A DNA stretch of 34,284 bases from Lutispora sp041687175 (GTDB lineage Bacteria > Bacillota > Clostridia > Lutisporales > Lutisporaceae). The notes under the pieces were generated by a model. It saw only the letters and a list, made by a program, of their open reading frames with translations. It was not told the DNA's origin and made no database searches. Of this stretch, positions 24,832 to 32,277 are shown in pieces (within the stretch, counting starts at the first letter, position 1; the number at the start of each line of letters is the position of its first letter). The stretch is from positions 1 to 34,284 of the forward strand of contig NZ_JAWLCK010000017.1 of the NCBI RefSeq assembly GCF_041687175.1, read 5' to 3'. The position numbers were made by a program, and so were the translations under genes.

Positions 24832-24860
24832 ATTCTACATTAGCCGGATATATCCTTCAA
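24832..24860 (-). promoter_or_regulatory. Promoter upstream of the SpoIID-domain gene
   Basis: On the minus strand TTGAAG (24860-24855) and TAGAAT (24837-24832) are 17 bp apart, about 37 bp before the start codon. Both match the housekeeping consensus in four to five of six positions, which argues for vegetative expression of this gene and the queA-tgt genes behind it. Confidence 0.55.
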
Positions 24861-24909
24861 ATATTTTAATAACTCTTAAATTTTTTTGCTCTTTTCAAGA
24901 GTGGTGTTT

Positions 24910-24947
24910 TAGCTATACTAGTTAATATTAGTCAACTAGCATAGCTA
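24910..24947 (-). terminator. Hairpin after ruvB without a U tract
   Basis: A 14-bp stem (24910-24923 with 24934-24947) lies eight bases past the ruvB stop. One pair is G-U on the minus strand and mismatched on the plus strand, so the minus strand folds better. It is followed by AAAACACC, not a T run. It may be a 3' stabiliser or a weak terminator of ruvCAB. Confidence 0.45.
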
Positions 24948-24955
24948 ATTAGTAT

Positions 24956-25948
24956 TTACCTGCTTATATTAAAATGCCTATAGACAAGATCCGTTACCAT
25001 CCTTCCTCTGGGTGTCCTATTAAGAAAACCTATCTGTAGTAGATATGGTTCATATACATCTTCAATTGTATTTGATTCTTCACCGATTGAAGCTGCCAAG
25101 GTATCCAGCCCTACAGGTCCGCCTCCAAATTTGTGAATAATTGTCATCAGCATCTTCGCATCTATGCTGTCCAAACCAATATGATCTATTTCTAAAAGTT
25201 TTAGGGCTTCGTCTGCCACTTCTCTACTAATAATTCCATCAGCCCTAACTTGAGCATAATCTCTAACTCTTTTTAATAATCTATTTGCTATCCTTGGTGT
25301 ACCTCTTGATCTTTTCGCAATCTCTTCAGCTCCGTCTTTTTCGATCTCTATCTTAAGAAGTTTAGCAGATCTTACTACAATTTGATAAAGTTCTTCATTG
25401 CTGTAATAATCAAGCCTGCATATTACACCAAATCTATCTCTAAGAGGTGAAGTAAGCATTCCGGCTCTAGTTGTAGCGCCTATCATTGTAAAACTTGGTA
25501 TATCAAGCCTTATGGATCTTGCGCTAGGCCCTTTGCCGATAATTATATCAATGGCGTAGTCCTCCATAGCAGGATACAATATTTCTTCCACACTTCTGTT
25601 TAGCCTATGAATTTCGTCGATAAAAAGCACATCATTATTGTTAAGATTAGTTAATATGGCTGCTAAATCTCCTGGCTTTTCTATAGCTGGACCTGAGGTA
25701 ACTCTTATACTAGAACCTAGTTCATTTGCAATAATATTTGCGAGTGTGGTCTTTCCTAAACCAGGAGGTCCATAAAGCAAAACATGGTCTAAGGCTTCAT
25801 TTCTCTTTTTTGCCGCTTCAATAAAAATACTCATCTTTTCTTTGGCAGCTGTTTGGCCTATATATTCATCAAGATATTTAGGTCTCAAATTTATTTCATT
25901 TTCATTATCTTCATTTAAAATATTGGCCGTTATTATTCTTTCTTCCAT
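24956..25948 (-). CDS. ruvB: Holliday junction branch migration ATPase RuvB
   Basis: RuvB is the hexameric AAA+ motor that drives branch migration at Holliday junctions with RuvA. The 330-residue protein has Walker A YGPPGLGKTT near 59-68, Walker B LFIDEIHRL near 108-116, the sensor GATTRAG and the C-terminal winged-helix domain ending in GRMVTDLVYRHF. Start ATG 25948 follows GGGGGT by four bases. It lies 12 bases after ruvA. Confidence 0.98.
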   Translation of the reverse strand: MEERIITANILNEDNENEINLRPKYLDEYIGQTAAKEKMSIFIEAAKKRNEALDHVLLYGPPGLGKTTLANIIANELGSSIRVTSGPAIEKPGDLAAILTNLNNNDVLFIDEIHRLNRSVEEILYPAMEDYAIDIIIGKGPSARSIRLDIPSFTMIGATTRAGMLTSPLRDRFGVICRLDYYSNEELYQIVVRSAKLLKIEIEKDGAEEIAKRSRGTPRIANRLLKRVRDYAQVRADGIISREVADEALKLLEIDHIGLDSIDAKMLMTIIHKFGGGPVGLDTLAASIGEESNTIEDVYEPYLLQIGFLNRTPRGRMVTDLVYRHFNISR

Positions 25949-25960
25949 TTTTACCCCCTA

Positions 25961-26545
25961 CTAAATTCGTGAAAGTTGTTTTAGTGCTTCTTTAATAAGA
26001 TTATCTAATGATTTTTCCTTGTCTTTTACTTTTGAAAATGCTGAAGCAGCTTCACTATAACTGTAGCCTAAAGACATCAAAGCATCTATAACCTCCGGCA
26101 TATTGTTTCCATTAACCTCATCTATATCTATGATAATGTCAGAAGAAATGCTTGTTTTATCCTTTAGTTCAAGCATAATTCTCTCTGCAGTCTTTTTTCC
26201 TATGCCTGGGGCTTGGGTCAAAGCTTTAGCATTTTTTGTCTGAATAGCTATTATTAAATCCTTTGGTTTAAGATAGGATAATAATGATAATGCGGCTTTA
26301 GGTCCTACACCTGTTACAGACAATAGAAGTTTAAATATTTCTAATTCATTTTTGCTTGAAAATCCATATAATACGAGATCATTCTCTTTTACATGCAGAT
26401 GTGTAAATATTTTTTCTTTGTTATTTTCTTTAATATTTGAAATTGTGTTTGAGGAAGTGAATACTCTGTAACCTATTCCTCCGATATCAATAACTATATA
26501 ATCTTCACCTGACTCAACAACAATGCCATTTAAATAATCAAACAT
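25961..26545 (-). CDS. ruvA: Holliday junction DNA helicase RuvA
   Basis: This 194-residue junction-binding subunit has the N-terminal OB-fold (MFDYLNGIVV, IDIGGIGYRV), the helix-hairpin-helix repeats with TGVGPKAALSLLS near 78-90 and APGIGKKTAERIMLELKDK near 112-130, and the flexible C-terminal RuvB-binding domain. Start ATG 26545 follows AAGGAG by seven bases. It lies 12 bases after ruvC, forming ruvC-ruvA-ruvB. Confidence 0.98.
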   Translation of the reverse strand: MFDYLNGIVVESGEDYIVIDIGGIGYRVFTSSNTISNIKENNKEKIFTHLHVKENDLVLYGFSSKNELEIFKLLLSVTGVGPKAALSLLSYLKPKDLIIAIQTKNAKALTQAPGIGKKTAERIMLELKDKTSISSDIIIDIDEVNGNNMPEVIDALMSLGYSYSEAASAFSKVKDKEKSLDNLIKEALKQLSRI

Positions 26546-26557
26546 TTCAATGCTCCT

Positions 26558-27049
26558 TTATAACTTAAATAGATTTGAGTATTTTGAAGAATTTCCATGG
26601 CATATAGCCACTGCTAATGCATCAGCTACATCATCCGGCTTTGGGATTTCATCTAGTCTCAATAATACTTTAACCATTAGCTGCATCTGCTTCTTTTCTG
26701 CTCTTCCATAACCGACAATTGCTTGTTTTACTTGAAGCGGTGTATATTCAAAAATAGGCACATTATGATTGGAAGCAGCCAGTATAGCAACTCCTCTTGC
26801 ATGACCAACAGTTAATGCTGTTTTGATATTTTTATTAAAGAACAATTCCTCAATGGCATAAGCATCAGGATTATATTTGCTTAGTAATACATTTAATTCT
26901 TCGTAGATATAACTTAGCCTTTCAGGCATAGACATAGTAGATTCTGTTGTAATAGCTCCACTAGTAATAATGTTAAATTTGTTTCCATCCATCTTGAGCA
27001 ATCCATAACCTAAAATTGCAATTCCCGGATCTACCCCCATAATTATCAA
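26558..27049 (-). CDS. ruvC: Holliday junction resolvase RuvC
   Basis: This 163-residue endonuclease cleaves Holliday junctions. The acidic catalytic residues are visible: D7 in MGVDPG, the glutamate pair in AIEELFF near 66, and the C-terminal DDVADALA near 138-145. Start is TTG 27049, which gives MIIMGVDPG as in the family; an in-frame ATG four codons in is the alternative. The ribosome site is a modest GGATG. It is the first gene of ruvCAB; a terminator of the upstream unit lies about 55 bases before it. Confidence 0.97.
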   Translation of the reverse strand: MIIMGVDPGIAILGYGLLKMDGNKFNIITSGAITTESTMSMPERLSYIYEELNVLLSKYNPDAYAIEELFFNKNIKTALTVGHARGVAILAASNHNVPIFEYTPLQVKQAIVGYGRAEKKQMQLMVKVLLRLDEIPKPDDVADALAVAICHGNSSKYSNLFKL

Positions 27050-27103
27050 GCTAACACATCCAATCCAAACATATATTCGTTATGAATACTATAACCTTTT
27101 TGG

Positions 27104-27131
27104 CAAAAAAAATAAAGCAGCAATTAGCTGC
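27104..27131 (-). terminator. Terminator after the BofC-domain gene
   Basis: A 5-bp GC stem (27117-27121 with 27127-27131) with a 5-nt loop is followed on the minus strand by TTTATTTTTTTT. It separates the yebC-bofC unit from ruvCAB. Confidence 0.75.
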
Positions 27132-27169
27132 ATTTATGTATGAGGCTTAAGTTATAAAAAATATCTTAA

Positions 27170-27802
27170 TTAATTACTGAACCCTTCTAATTTTTGTTCT
27201 AGATCATCTTCTGTATCTGCAACAATACCGCTATCTAGTATTGCTTGATCTTCAGGAGTTAATGTATCAATACTTATATCTGTTCTCTCTTTCAATATTC
27301 TTTCCCCATCTTCATTATATACGTATATGGCAATATAGGGGCCATCCAGACCAATAATGAAATGTTGAGGGCAATAAGTATCTATATCTCTTTTAAGGGT
27401 GATAGTGTTATAATTTATCTCAATTAAATCCCATCCTGTATTTTTCTCCATAAACTCCTCTTCATTAAGACCTATAAATACAGATGGCAAATCTATTTCT
27501 CTCTCTATTCTATGTCCGCATATAGTAAATAAAGTAATATATTTTACCTTATAATTCTCATTTAGTATAAAGTCGTCTTCCCCAGCAGTCTTGTCTTCAT
27601 TTTCTTCACTACTAGCTTCTACTTCTTTAATCTCCTTAAGACTATCTGGAATTTTTAAGTTATCATTGATTTTACTAAAGCTGTTTGTTTCATCTTCAAT
27701 ACCCATACTGATGTAGTAGCTAACTGAAAAAGCAACAATAAGCATTAACCCTATTATAAGGATAGCAATTTTTCTTTTTCCTCTCCTTCGATCTTCAAAC
27801 AT
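27170..27802 (-). CDS. BofC C-terminal-domain membrane protein
   Basis: This 210-residue protein has a basic N-terminus, one membrane helix near 11-31, an acidic linker (SSEENEDKTAGEDD) and an extracellular domain with ITLFTICGHRIEREIDLP, the GLNEEEFME segment and CPQHFIIGLDG. This matches the BofC C-terminal domain; BofC inhibits the SpoIVB protease and so times sigma-K activation in Bacillus. Clostridial relatives with only the C-terminal domain have no proven role. The frame is open to 27817, but ATG 27802 is eight bases after GGAGG and is preferred. A hairpin covers that ribosome site. Confidence 0.75.
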   Translation of the reverse strand: MFEDRRRGKRKIAILIIGLMLIVAFSVSYYISMGIEDETNSFSKINDNLKIPDSLKEIKEVEASSEENEDKTAGEDDFILNENYKVKYITLFTICGHRIEREIDLPSVFIGLNEEEFMEKNTGWDLIEINYNTITLKRDIDTYCPQHFIIGLDGPYIAIYVYNEDGERILKERTDISIDTLTPEDQAILDSGIVADTEDDLEQKLEGFSN

Positions 27803-27810
27803 AGGATTTC

Positions 27811-27830
27811 CCTCCATACTCTTATGGAGG
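27811..27830 (-). promoter_or_regulatory. Hairpin that sequesters the bofC ribosome site
   Basis: On the minus strand CCTCCATA (27830-27823) pairs perfectly with TATGGAGG (27818-27811) around the loop AGAG. The 3' arm contains GGAGG, the ribosome site for ATG 27802. No T run follows, so it is not a terminator. It should lower translation of the BofC-domain gene unless unfolded. Confidence 0.65.
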
Positions 27831-27877
27831 TTATTATTGCCATAATTTTATTTTTTATACACTTCAGAATTATTTTT

Positions 27878-28612
27878 CTATTCTTCCTCAGGCAGCTCAG
27901 CATTGTGATAAACATCCTGGACATCGTCATTGTCATCGAACATATCCAACATTTTATTTATCTTCTTAATATCTTCTTCATTAGTAACTGATACAGTATT
28001 TTTCGGTATCATGGTAACTTCAGCAGAAGCCATTGAGACACCTTGCTTTTCTAAGAATAATCTTACATCTGAGAAATCAGCAGGATCTGTAATAATTTCA
28101 TATGAATCCTCTTCTACTGAAAAATCTTCTGCTCCTGCTTCCAAAGCTTTCATCATAAGATCTTCTTCATCTATATCATCTGTTTTTTCAACAATTATAA
28201 GGCCTTTTTTATCAAACATCCAGCTTACAGCTCCTGTAACACCCATGCTGCCACCGTTTTTGTCGAATATATGCCTTACCTCACTGGCAGTTCTGTTTCT
28301 GTTATCTGTAAGTGTGTTTACTATTACTGCAACTCCACCGGTAGCATATCCCTCATAAGTTATTTCTTCATAATCCACATTGCTTAATTCGCCAGCAGCT
28401 CTTTTAATAGCTCTATTTATCGTATCATTGGGCATATTATGGCTTTTTGCTTTTGCAATAGCATCTCTGAGCTTTCCGTTTGTCTCAGGATCAGCTCCTG
28501 CCTTTGCTGCTATTGATATTTCTTTACCTAGTTTTGTAAATATCTTCCCTCTTGCAGCGTCCGCTTTGCCTTTTTTGTGTTTGATATTTGCCCATTTTGA
28601 ATGTCCTGCCAT
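27878..28612 (-). CDS. YebC/PmpR-family protein
   Basis: This 244-residue protein matches the YebC family: MAGHSKWANIKHKKGKADAA at the N-terminus, ANDTINRAIKRA-like PNDTINRAIKRAAGE near 55-70, YEGYATGGVAV near 85-95 and NEEDIKKINKMLDMFDDNDD near the end. Members were called transcriptional regulators and more recently linked to translation of difficult sequences. The HSKWANIK N-terminus and full length suggest the YebC_I type. Start ATG 28612 follows GGAGGAGG. It lies 20 bases after nadE. Confidence 0.95.
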   Translation of the reverse strand: MAGHSKWANIKHKKGKADAARGKIFTKLGKEISIAAKAGADPETNGKLRDAIAKAKSHNMPNDTINRAIKRAAGELSNVDYEEITYEGYATGGVAVIVNTLTDNRNRTASEVRHIFDKNGGSMGVTGAVSWMFDKKGLIIVEKTDDIDEEDLMMKALEAGAEDFSVEEDSYEIITDPADFSDVRLFLEKQGVSMASAEVTMIPKNTVSVTNEEDIKKINKMLDMFDDNDDVQDVYHNAELPEEE

Positions 28613-28632
28613 TAAAATCCTCCTCCTGTTAT

Positions 28633-29358
28633 TTATTTTCTAATATACCTCTTCGCTACATTTCTTTTATGCTCACTGAATTTATTCATAGCATCCACCT
28701 TATTTTTTATATAATCATCTGCTTTACCATATAATAAATATTCATCTAATTCTCTATAAGTCATTTTCATCTCATCTTCGTCGGTTTGATTCTCCCATAA
28801 GCCAGCTGTAGGAGCTTTATTGATAATTTCATCAGGTATTTTTAGATATTTTGCCATCTCATAGACTTCTGCTTTTACAAAATCTGAAATAGGCAAAATA
28901 TCGGACCCGCTATCTCCGTATTTTGTAAAATATCCTATTGTATACTCACTTCTATTGCTGGTACCTGCAACCAGATAATTATGTTTACCTGCATAGTAAT
29001 ATAACGTTACCATTCTTAATCTTGATTTCATATTCCCTAATAAAAGCTTTGAATCAGTATCCAAAGATCCAACAGATTTTCTAAGTGTATCAAATACAGG
29101 ATCTAGTACAACTCGCTCTACTTTCAAATTAAGCTTGTCTGAAACTAATCTAGCATCCTGCTCATCTTTTGGATTGCTATGACAAGGCATGATCAAGCAT
29201 AATGTATCATCTGGAAAAGCTCTCTTGCACAAAGCAGCAACCACTGCTGAATCTATTCCTCCTGAAAGACCCAATACTACACCATTGGCTTTTGCAGCAG
29301 ATACAGTTTCTTTAATCCACGAGCACACTTCTTCGCACTGTTTCTCTATATACTTCAC
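28633..29358 (-). CDS. nadE: NH3-dependent NAD+ synthetase
   Basis: NadE converts nicotinate adenine dinucleotide to NAD+ using ammonia. The PP-loop ATPase motif LGLSGGIDSAVV has S32-S37, and GTSNRSEYTIGYFTKYGDSG near 135-155 and APTAGLWENQTDE near 178-190 are also family signatures. There is no glutaminase domain, so ammonia is the donor. The frame is open to 29388, but GTG 29358 (241 residues, MKYIEKQ) has GGAGGG six bases upstream. It leads a nadE-yebC-bofC unit with a visible promoter. Confidence 0.96.
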   Translation of the reverse strand: MKYIEKQCEEVCSWIKETVSAAKANGVVLGLSGGIDSAVVAALCKRAFPDDTLCLIMPCHSNPKDEQDARLVSDKLNLKVERVVLDPVFDTLRKSVGSLDTDSKLLLGNMKSRLRMVTLYYYAGKHNYLVAGTSNRSEYTIGYFTKYGDSGSDILPISDFVKAEVYEMAKYLKIPDEIINKAPTAGLWENQTDEDEMKMTYRELDEYLLYGKADDYIKNKVDAMNKFSEHKRNVAKRYIRK

Positions 29359-29392
29359 ATATATCCCTCCATGTAAAAAGCATACCACTTTT

Positions 29393-29421
29393 ATGATATC
29401 ATTGTAAATTGTTAATGTAAA
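29393..29421 (-). promoter_or_regulatory. Promoter of nadE
   Basis: On the minus strand TTTACA (29421-29416) and TATCAT (29398-29393) are 17 bp apart, each one base off consensus, about 35 bp before the GTG start. The same intergenic gap must also hold the rightward promoter of the split permease genes, which I could not place with confidence. Confidence 0.55.
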
Positions 29422-29493
29422 TCAATTATCATGTATATTGTTACCTTTATATCAAAACATATATAAAGCACTAAAAATTCAGGAGGCATGACT

Positions 29494-29853
29494 ATGAAAC
29501 CGCAAAATAAAATCAGCCTATGGATAATAGGATTTCTGGCAGGGATATTCAATGGTCTATGTGGCTCGGGAGGAGGAACTATATTAGTTCCTTCACTGGT
29601 TTTCCTCACCAATGTAATAGATCATCATGCCCATGCCACTGCTATTGCAGTAATACTACCTCTAACAATAATAAGCTCTTTAATATATGCAAAATCAGGG
29701 ATTATTAACATAAACATTACAATAAAGGTGACAATAGGTACAATTATAGGAGCATATATTGGTTCTAAAATGTTGAATAAACTTCCAATAAACATATTAA
29801 GAAAATTATTCGGTATTTTCATGATTATAGCCGCAATCAGGATGGTGATATAA
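29494..29853 (+). CDS. TauE/SafE-type permease, N-terminal half protein
   Basis: This 119-residue membrane protein has GFLAGIFNGLCGSGGGTILVP near its start, the glycine-rich repeat of the TSUP (TauE/SafE, DUF81) sulfite/sulfonate exporter family, then about three more helices. Full-length members have about 250 residues with two such repeats; this protein has only the first. The start ATG 29494 is seven bases after GGAGG; ATG 29488 abuts the site. It ends in TAATG, sharing one base with the next gene, which supplies the second half. The two halves probably form one transporter. The substrate is unknown. Confidence 0.8.
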   Translation: MKPQNKISLWIIGFLAGIFNGLCGSGGGTILVPSLVFLTNVIDHHAHATAIAVILPLTIISSLIYAKSGIININITIKVTIGTIIGAYIGSKMLNKLPINILRKLFGIFMIIAAIRMVI

Positions 29854-30215
29854 TGATCGAAATATTAACTGGAATAGCAGCAGGAATAATTGGAGGCATG
29901 GGAATTGGTGGCGGTACTATTCTTATTCCAGCTCTTGTGTTTTTTCTTAGAGTAACACAGCAAATCGCTCAGAGCATAAATCTTATATCTTTTATTCCTG
30001 CAGCTTCATTAGCTGTATATGTCCATAATAAAAATGGAAATATTGAAAAAAATATACTGATTCCATTAATCATATCCGGTGTGATAGGTGCAATAGTTGG
30101 TTCAATGGCTGCTGTAAAACTAGATCCCTCTGTATTAAAAAAAATTTTTTCTGGGTTTTTATTTATTATGGGTATTTATGAAATATTTTCAAAAAAAGCT
30201 GCAAAAAGACCCTAA
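29853..30215 (+). CDS. TauE/SafE-type permease, C-terminal half protein
   Basis: This 120-residue protein carries the second TSUP repeat, GIIGGMGIGGGTILIPAL near 10-27, followed by about three helices and the basic end KKAAKRP. The start ATG 29853 overlaps the previous stop (TAATG), with GGATGGTG just upstream, so the two halves are translationally coupled and probably made in equal amounts. It is in a different frame from the first half, and both halves have a proper ribosome site, so this is a real gene pair and not a frameshifted gene. It converges on hflX with an 11-base gap and no clear terminator. Confidence 0.8.
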   Translation: MIEILTGIAAGIIGGMGIGGGTILIPALVFFLRVTQQIAQSINLISFIPAASLAVYVHNKNGNIEKNILIPLIISGVIGAIVGSMAAVKLDPSVLKKIFSGFLFIMGIYEIFSKKAAKRP

Positions 30216-30226
30216 TCATATCAATA

Positions 30227-31996
30227 TTATTCCTGCTGTAAAATATGATATTTCGCCTTATTCACCACAATTGAATCAAATTCACCCTTAATGTATACAC
30301 CTGTTTCTCTATATTCCTCTTCCAATACCTTACCATTTTCATGAAGATATGCTAACAAAGAGCCTTCAGCATATGGAATCAGCAACTCATAAACTCTTTT
30401 ATTTATATTGACATAATATTCAATTTTCTCTAATAGCATATCTAAATTAAGATTATTTTTAGCTGATATAAACACTAGATCCGGGGAAGTTCTTAGTTCT
30501 GGGCTATATATGCTTCCTACAGGCATACTCCTATCAATCTTATTGACCGCTAGAATAGTAGGTTTACCATCAGCCCCTAAATCACTCAAAACTTTATTTA
30601 CTACATCTATTTGTTCTTCATAATTCGGATTGCTGCCATCTACTACATGGATAAGCAAATCTGCATATGTTACTTCTTCTAAAGTTGATTTGAATGCAAC
30701 TACCAGGTCATGGGGAAGCTTGTTTATAAAACCAACGGTATCGCTTATTACTATTTCTTGCCCACTTTTCAGAGTTACCTTTCTAACTGTAGGATCTAAA
30801 GTTGCAAATAATTTATCCTCCACATAAACCTGGGAATCGGATAGTGCATTTAACAATGTTGATTTGCCAGCATTAGTATAACCAACCAAACAAACTTGAA
30901 ATGTATTATGGGATCTATTTAATCTTATCAAATCTCTATGCTTCTTAATTTCCTCTACATCCTTTTCAAGCTCTCTTACCCTTTCTCTAATTCTTCTTCT
31001 GTCAATCTCAAGTTTCTTTTCTCCTGGACCTCTAGTCCCAATTCCTCCACCTGTCCTTGACATCTCTACCCCAAATCCTATTAATCTAGGCATAAGGTAT
31101 TTAAGCTGAGCTAGCTCAACCTGAAGTTTACCTTCTTTTGATGATGCCCTTTTTGCGAATATATCCAGTATTAATTGAGTCCTATCAATAACTCTTACCC
31201 CTATTTCCCTTTCTAAATTTCTAATTTGAGCACCGGATAATTCTTCATCAAATACTACTAGATTTGCCTCTTTTTTTTGAACCTCCATTTTTAGCTCTCT
31301 TAGCTTTCCCTTTCCAATTAAATATGCATTATCAATACTTGGTCTGCTTTGTGCAATTCGCCCAACTTCAATTCCACCAGCAGTATTTAACAGCTCACTT
31401 AATTCATCCAATTCATCTATTCTGCTTATTCCTACTAAAATGGCTCTTTCATTATCCTGTGACAAATTATATGTTGCATCTCTATTATCTTTAAAATCTT
31501 CTTCAATATTATTAATCAAGTCCTGTGCATTAATGTTCAAGAAGTCCTCTATTGAATATGGCCCTTTACTTATTATTGAATAATTGGAGTTTTTTGATGC
31601 TAAGTAAGCAAAATGCGCATCATTAGGAATACCATGTTTTACTCCAATTCCAACTATAAGATCAAGCTTCAGAGCTTTTAATGCTGAAGTATCCATATCA
31701 GATAGCATACCAATACCATTAGGATGAGTATGTATGCATCTTATTCCGCTTAAACTATCCTCTGATCTCCTCTCTGTATACTGACTTAATTCTGCAGTAC
31801 TATAGTCTCCAATTACTGTATCTATTATTTCTCCTTTTCTATTGATAAATAGGGCAACCTCTCTATTTGTTTCTCCAGTTATATAGCATATAGTGTTCAA
31901 TACTTCGCTTGATACTATTAAAGTATTATCTATAATCTCTCCTTTTAAAGAATCTAATCGTTTAATAATTGTTTTTTTTACGCCATATTCAGCCAA
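30227..31996 (-). CDS. hflX: GTPase HflX with N-terminal JAMM-like extension
   Basis: HflX is a ribosome-binding GTPase that splits stalled or stressed ribosomes. The usual parts are present: the HflX N-domain (about 185-345, with SRTGGGIGTRGPGE) and the G domain with GYTNAGKS (372-379), DTVG (419-422) and NKID (485-488). In front lies a domain of about 180 residues with IHTHPNGIGMLSDMD, an HxHP-x7-SxxD pattern (H89, H91, S99, D102) like JAMM/MPN metalloproteins. The start is set at TTG 31996 (589 residues) because GGTGGAG lies six bases upstream; GTG 32008 lacks a site. It is divergent from hflK-hflC. Confidence 0.92.
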   Translation of the reverse strand: MAEYGVKKTIIKRLDSLKGEIIDNTLIVSSEVLNTICYITGETNREVALFINRKGEIIDTVIGDYSTAELSQYTERRSEDSLSGIRCIHTHPNGIGMLSDMDTSALKALKLDLIVGIGVKHGIPNDAHFAYLASKNSNYSIISKGPYSIEDFLNINAQDLINNIEEDFKDNRDATYNLSQDNERAILVGISRIDELDELSELLNTAGGIEVGRIAQSRPSIDNAYLIGKGKLRELKMEVQKKEANLVVFDEELSGAQIRNLEREIGVRVIDRTQLILDIFAKRASSKEGKLQVELAQLKYLMPRLIGFGVEMSRTGGGIGTRGPGEKKLEIDRRRIRERVRELEKDVEEIKKHRDLIRLNRSHNTFQVCLVGYTNAGKSTLLNALSDSQVYVEDKLFATLDPTVRKVTLKSGQEIVISDTVGFINKLPHDLVVAFKSTLEEVTYADLLIHVVDGSNPNYEEQIDVVNKVLSDLGADGKPTILAVNKIDRSMPVGSIYSPELRTSPDLVFISAKNNLNLDMLLEKIEYYVNINKRVYELLIPYAEGSLLAYLHENGKVLEEEYRETGVYIKGEFDSIVVNKAKYHILQQE

Positions 31997-32023
31997 TATT
32001 TTCTCCACCTTTGCTATCTACTA

Positions 32024-32042
32024 CATAAATAATGTATTTATG
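32024..32042 (-). other. Small hairpin in the hflX leader
   Basis: CATAAATA and TATTTATG (32024-32031 and 32035-32042) form a perfect 8-bp inverted repeat with a 3-nt loop between the hflX promoter and its ribosome site. It is AT-rich and only weakly stable. It could be a protein site or have no role. Confidence 0.35.
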
Positions 32043-32057
32043 CATCTAATAATCCAA

Positions 32058-32086
32058 ATATTATTTAATACAGACATCTTTGTCAA
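32058..32086 (-). promoter_or_regulatory. Promoter of hflX
   Basis: On the minus strand a perfect TTGACA (32086-32081) and TAATAT (32063-32058) are 17 bp apart, about 60 bp upstream of the hflX start. Confidence 0.55.
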
Positions 32087-32167
32087 GTACATGTGTATTA
32101 ATCAAAGTATAAAAAGCTTTCAGTCTGTCTATCATTTGAAAGAGGCATCTTTTGATAAAGATTCAAC

Positions 32168-32228
32168 ATCCACTAAATGTTAGATCGAGTCAATATTTGG
32201 CTTAACCGACCATTGACACTAAGTGGAT
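32168..32228 (+). promoter_or_regulatory. Nested inverted repeats in the hflK leader
   Basis: ATCCACT (32168-32174) pairs with AGTGGAT (32222-32228), and inside it GTCAAT (32189-32194) pairs with ATTGAC (32212-32217). The two helices are coaxial with an internal loop of 14 and 4 nt. It lies about 50 bp before hflK. It could be a folded leader or a protein site. No known riboswitch consensus was recognised. The rest of 32009-32277 holds the hflX promoter, and I see no convincing rightward promoter. Confidence 0.4.
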
Positions 32229-32277
32229 TGCACCATAGTCGCAAGAGAGTGTGAGTAAATTTTAAAGGAGTGTCAAA

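Noticed and set aside
27930..28358. A 142-codon plus-strand open frame
   Set aside because: It is the antisense shadow of yebC, with low-complexity Ser/Phe/Ile runs and no ribosome site.
29488..30215. The two TauE/SafE halves as one frameshifted pseudogene
   Set aside because: Each half has a correctly spaced ribosome site, a complete repeat and a clean end, and the TAATG junction is a normal coupling signal.
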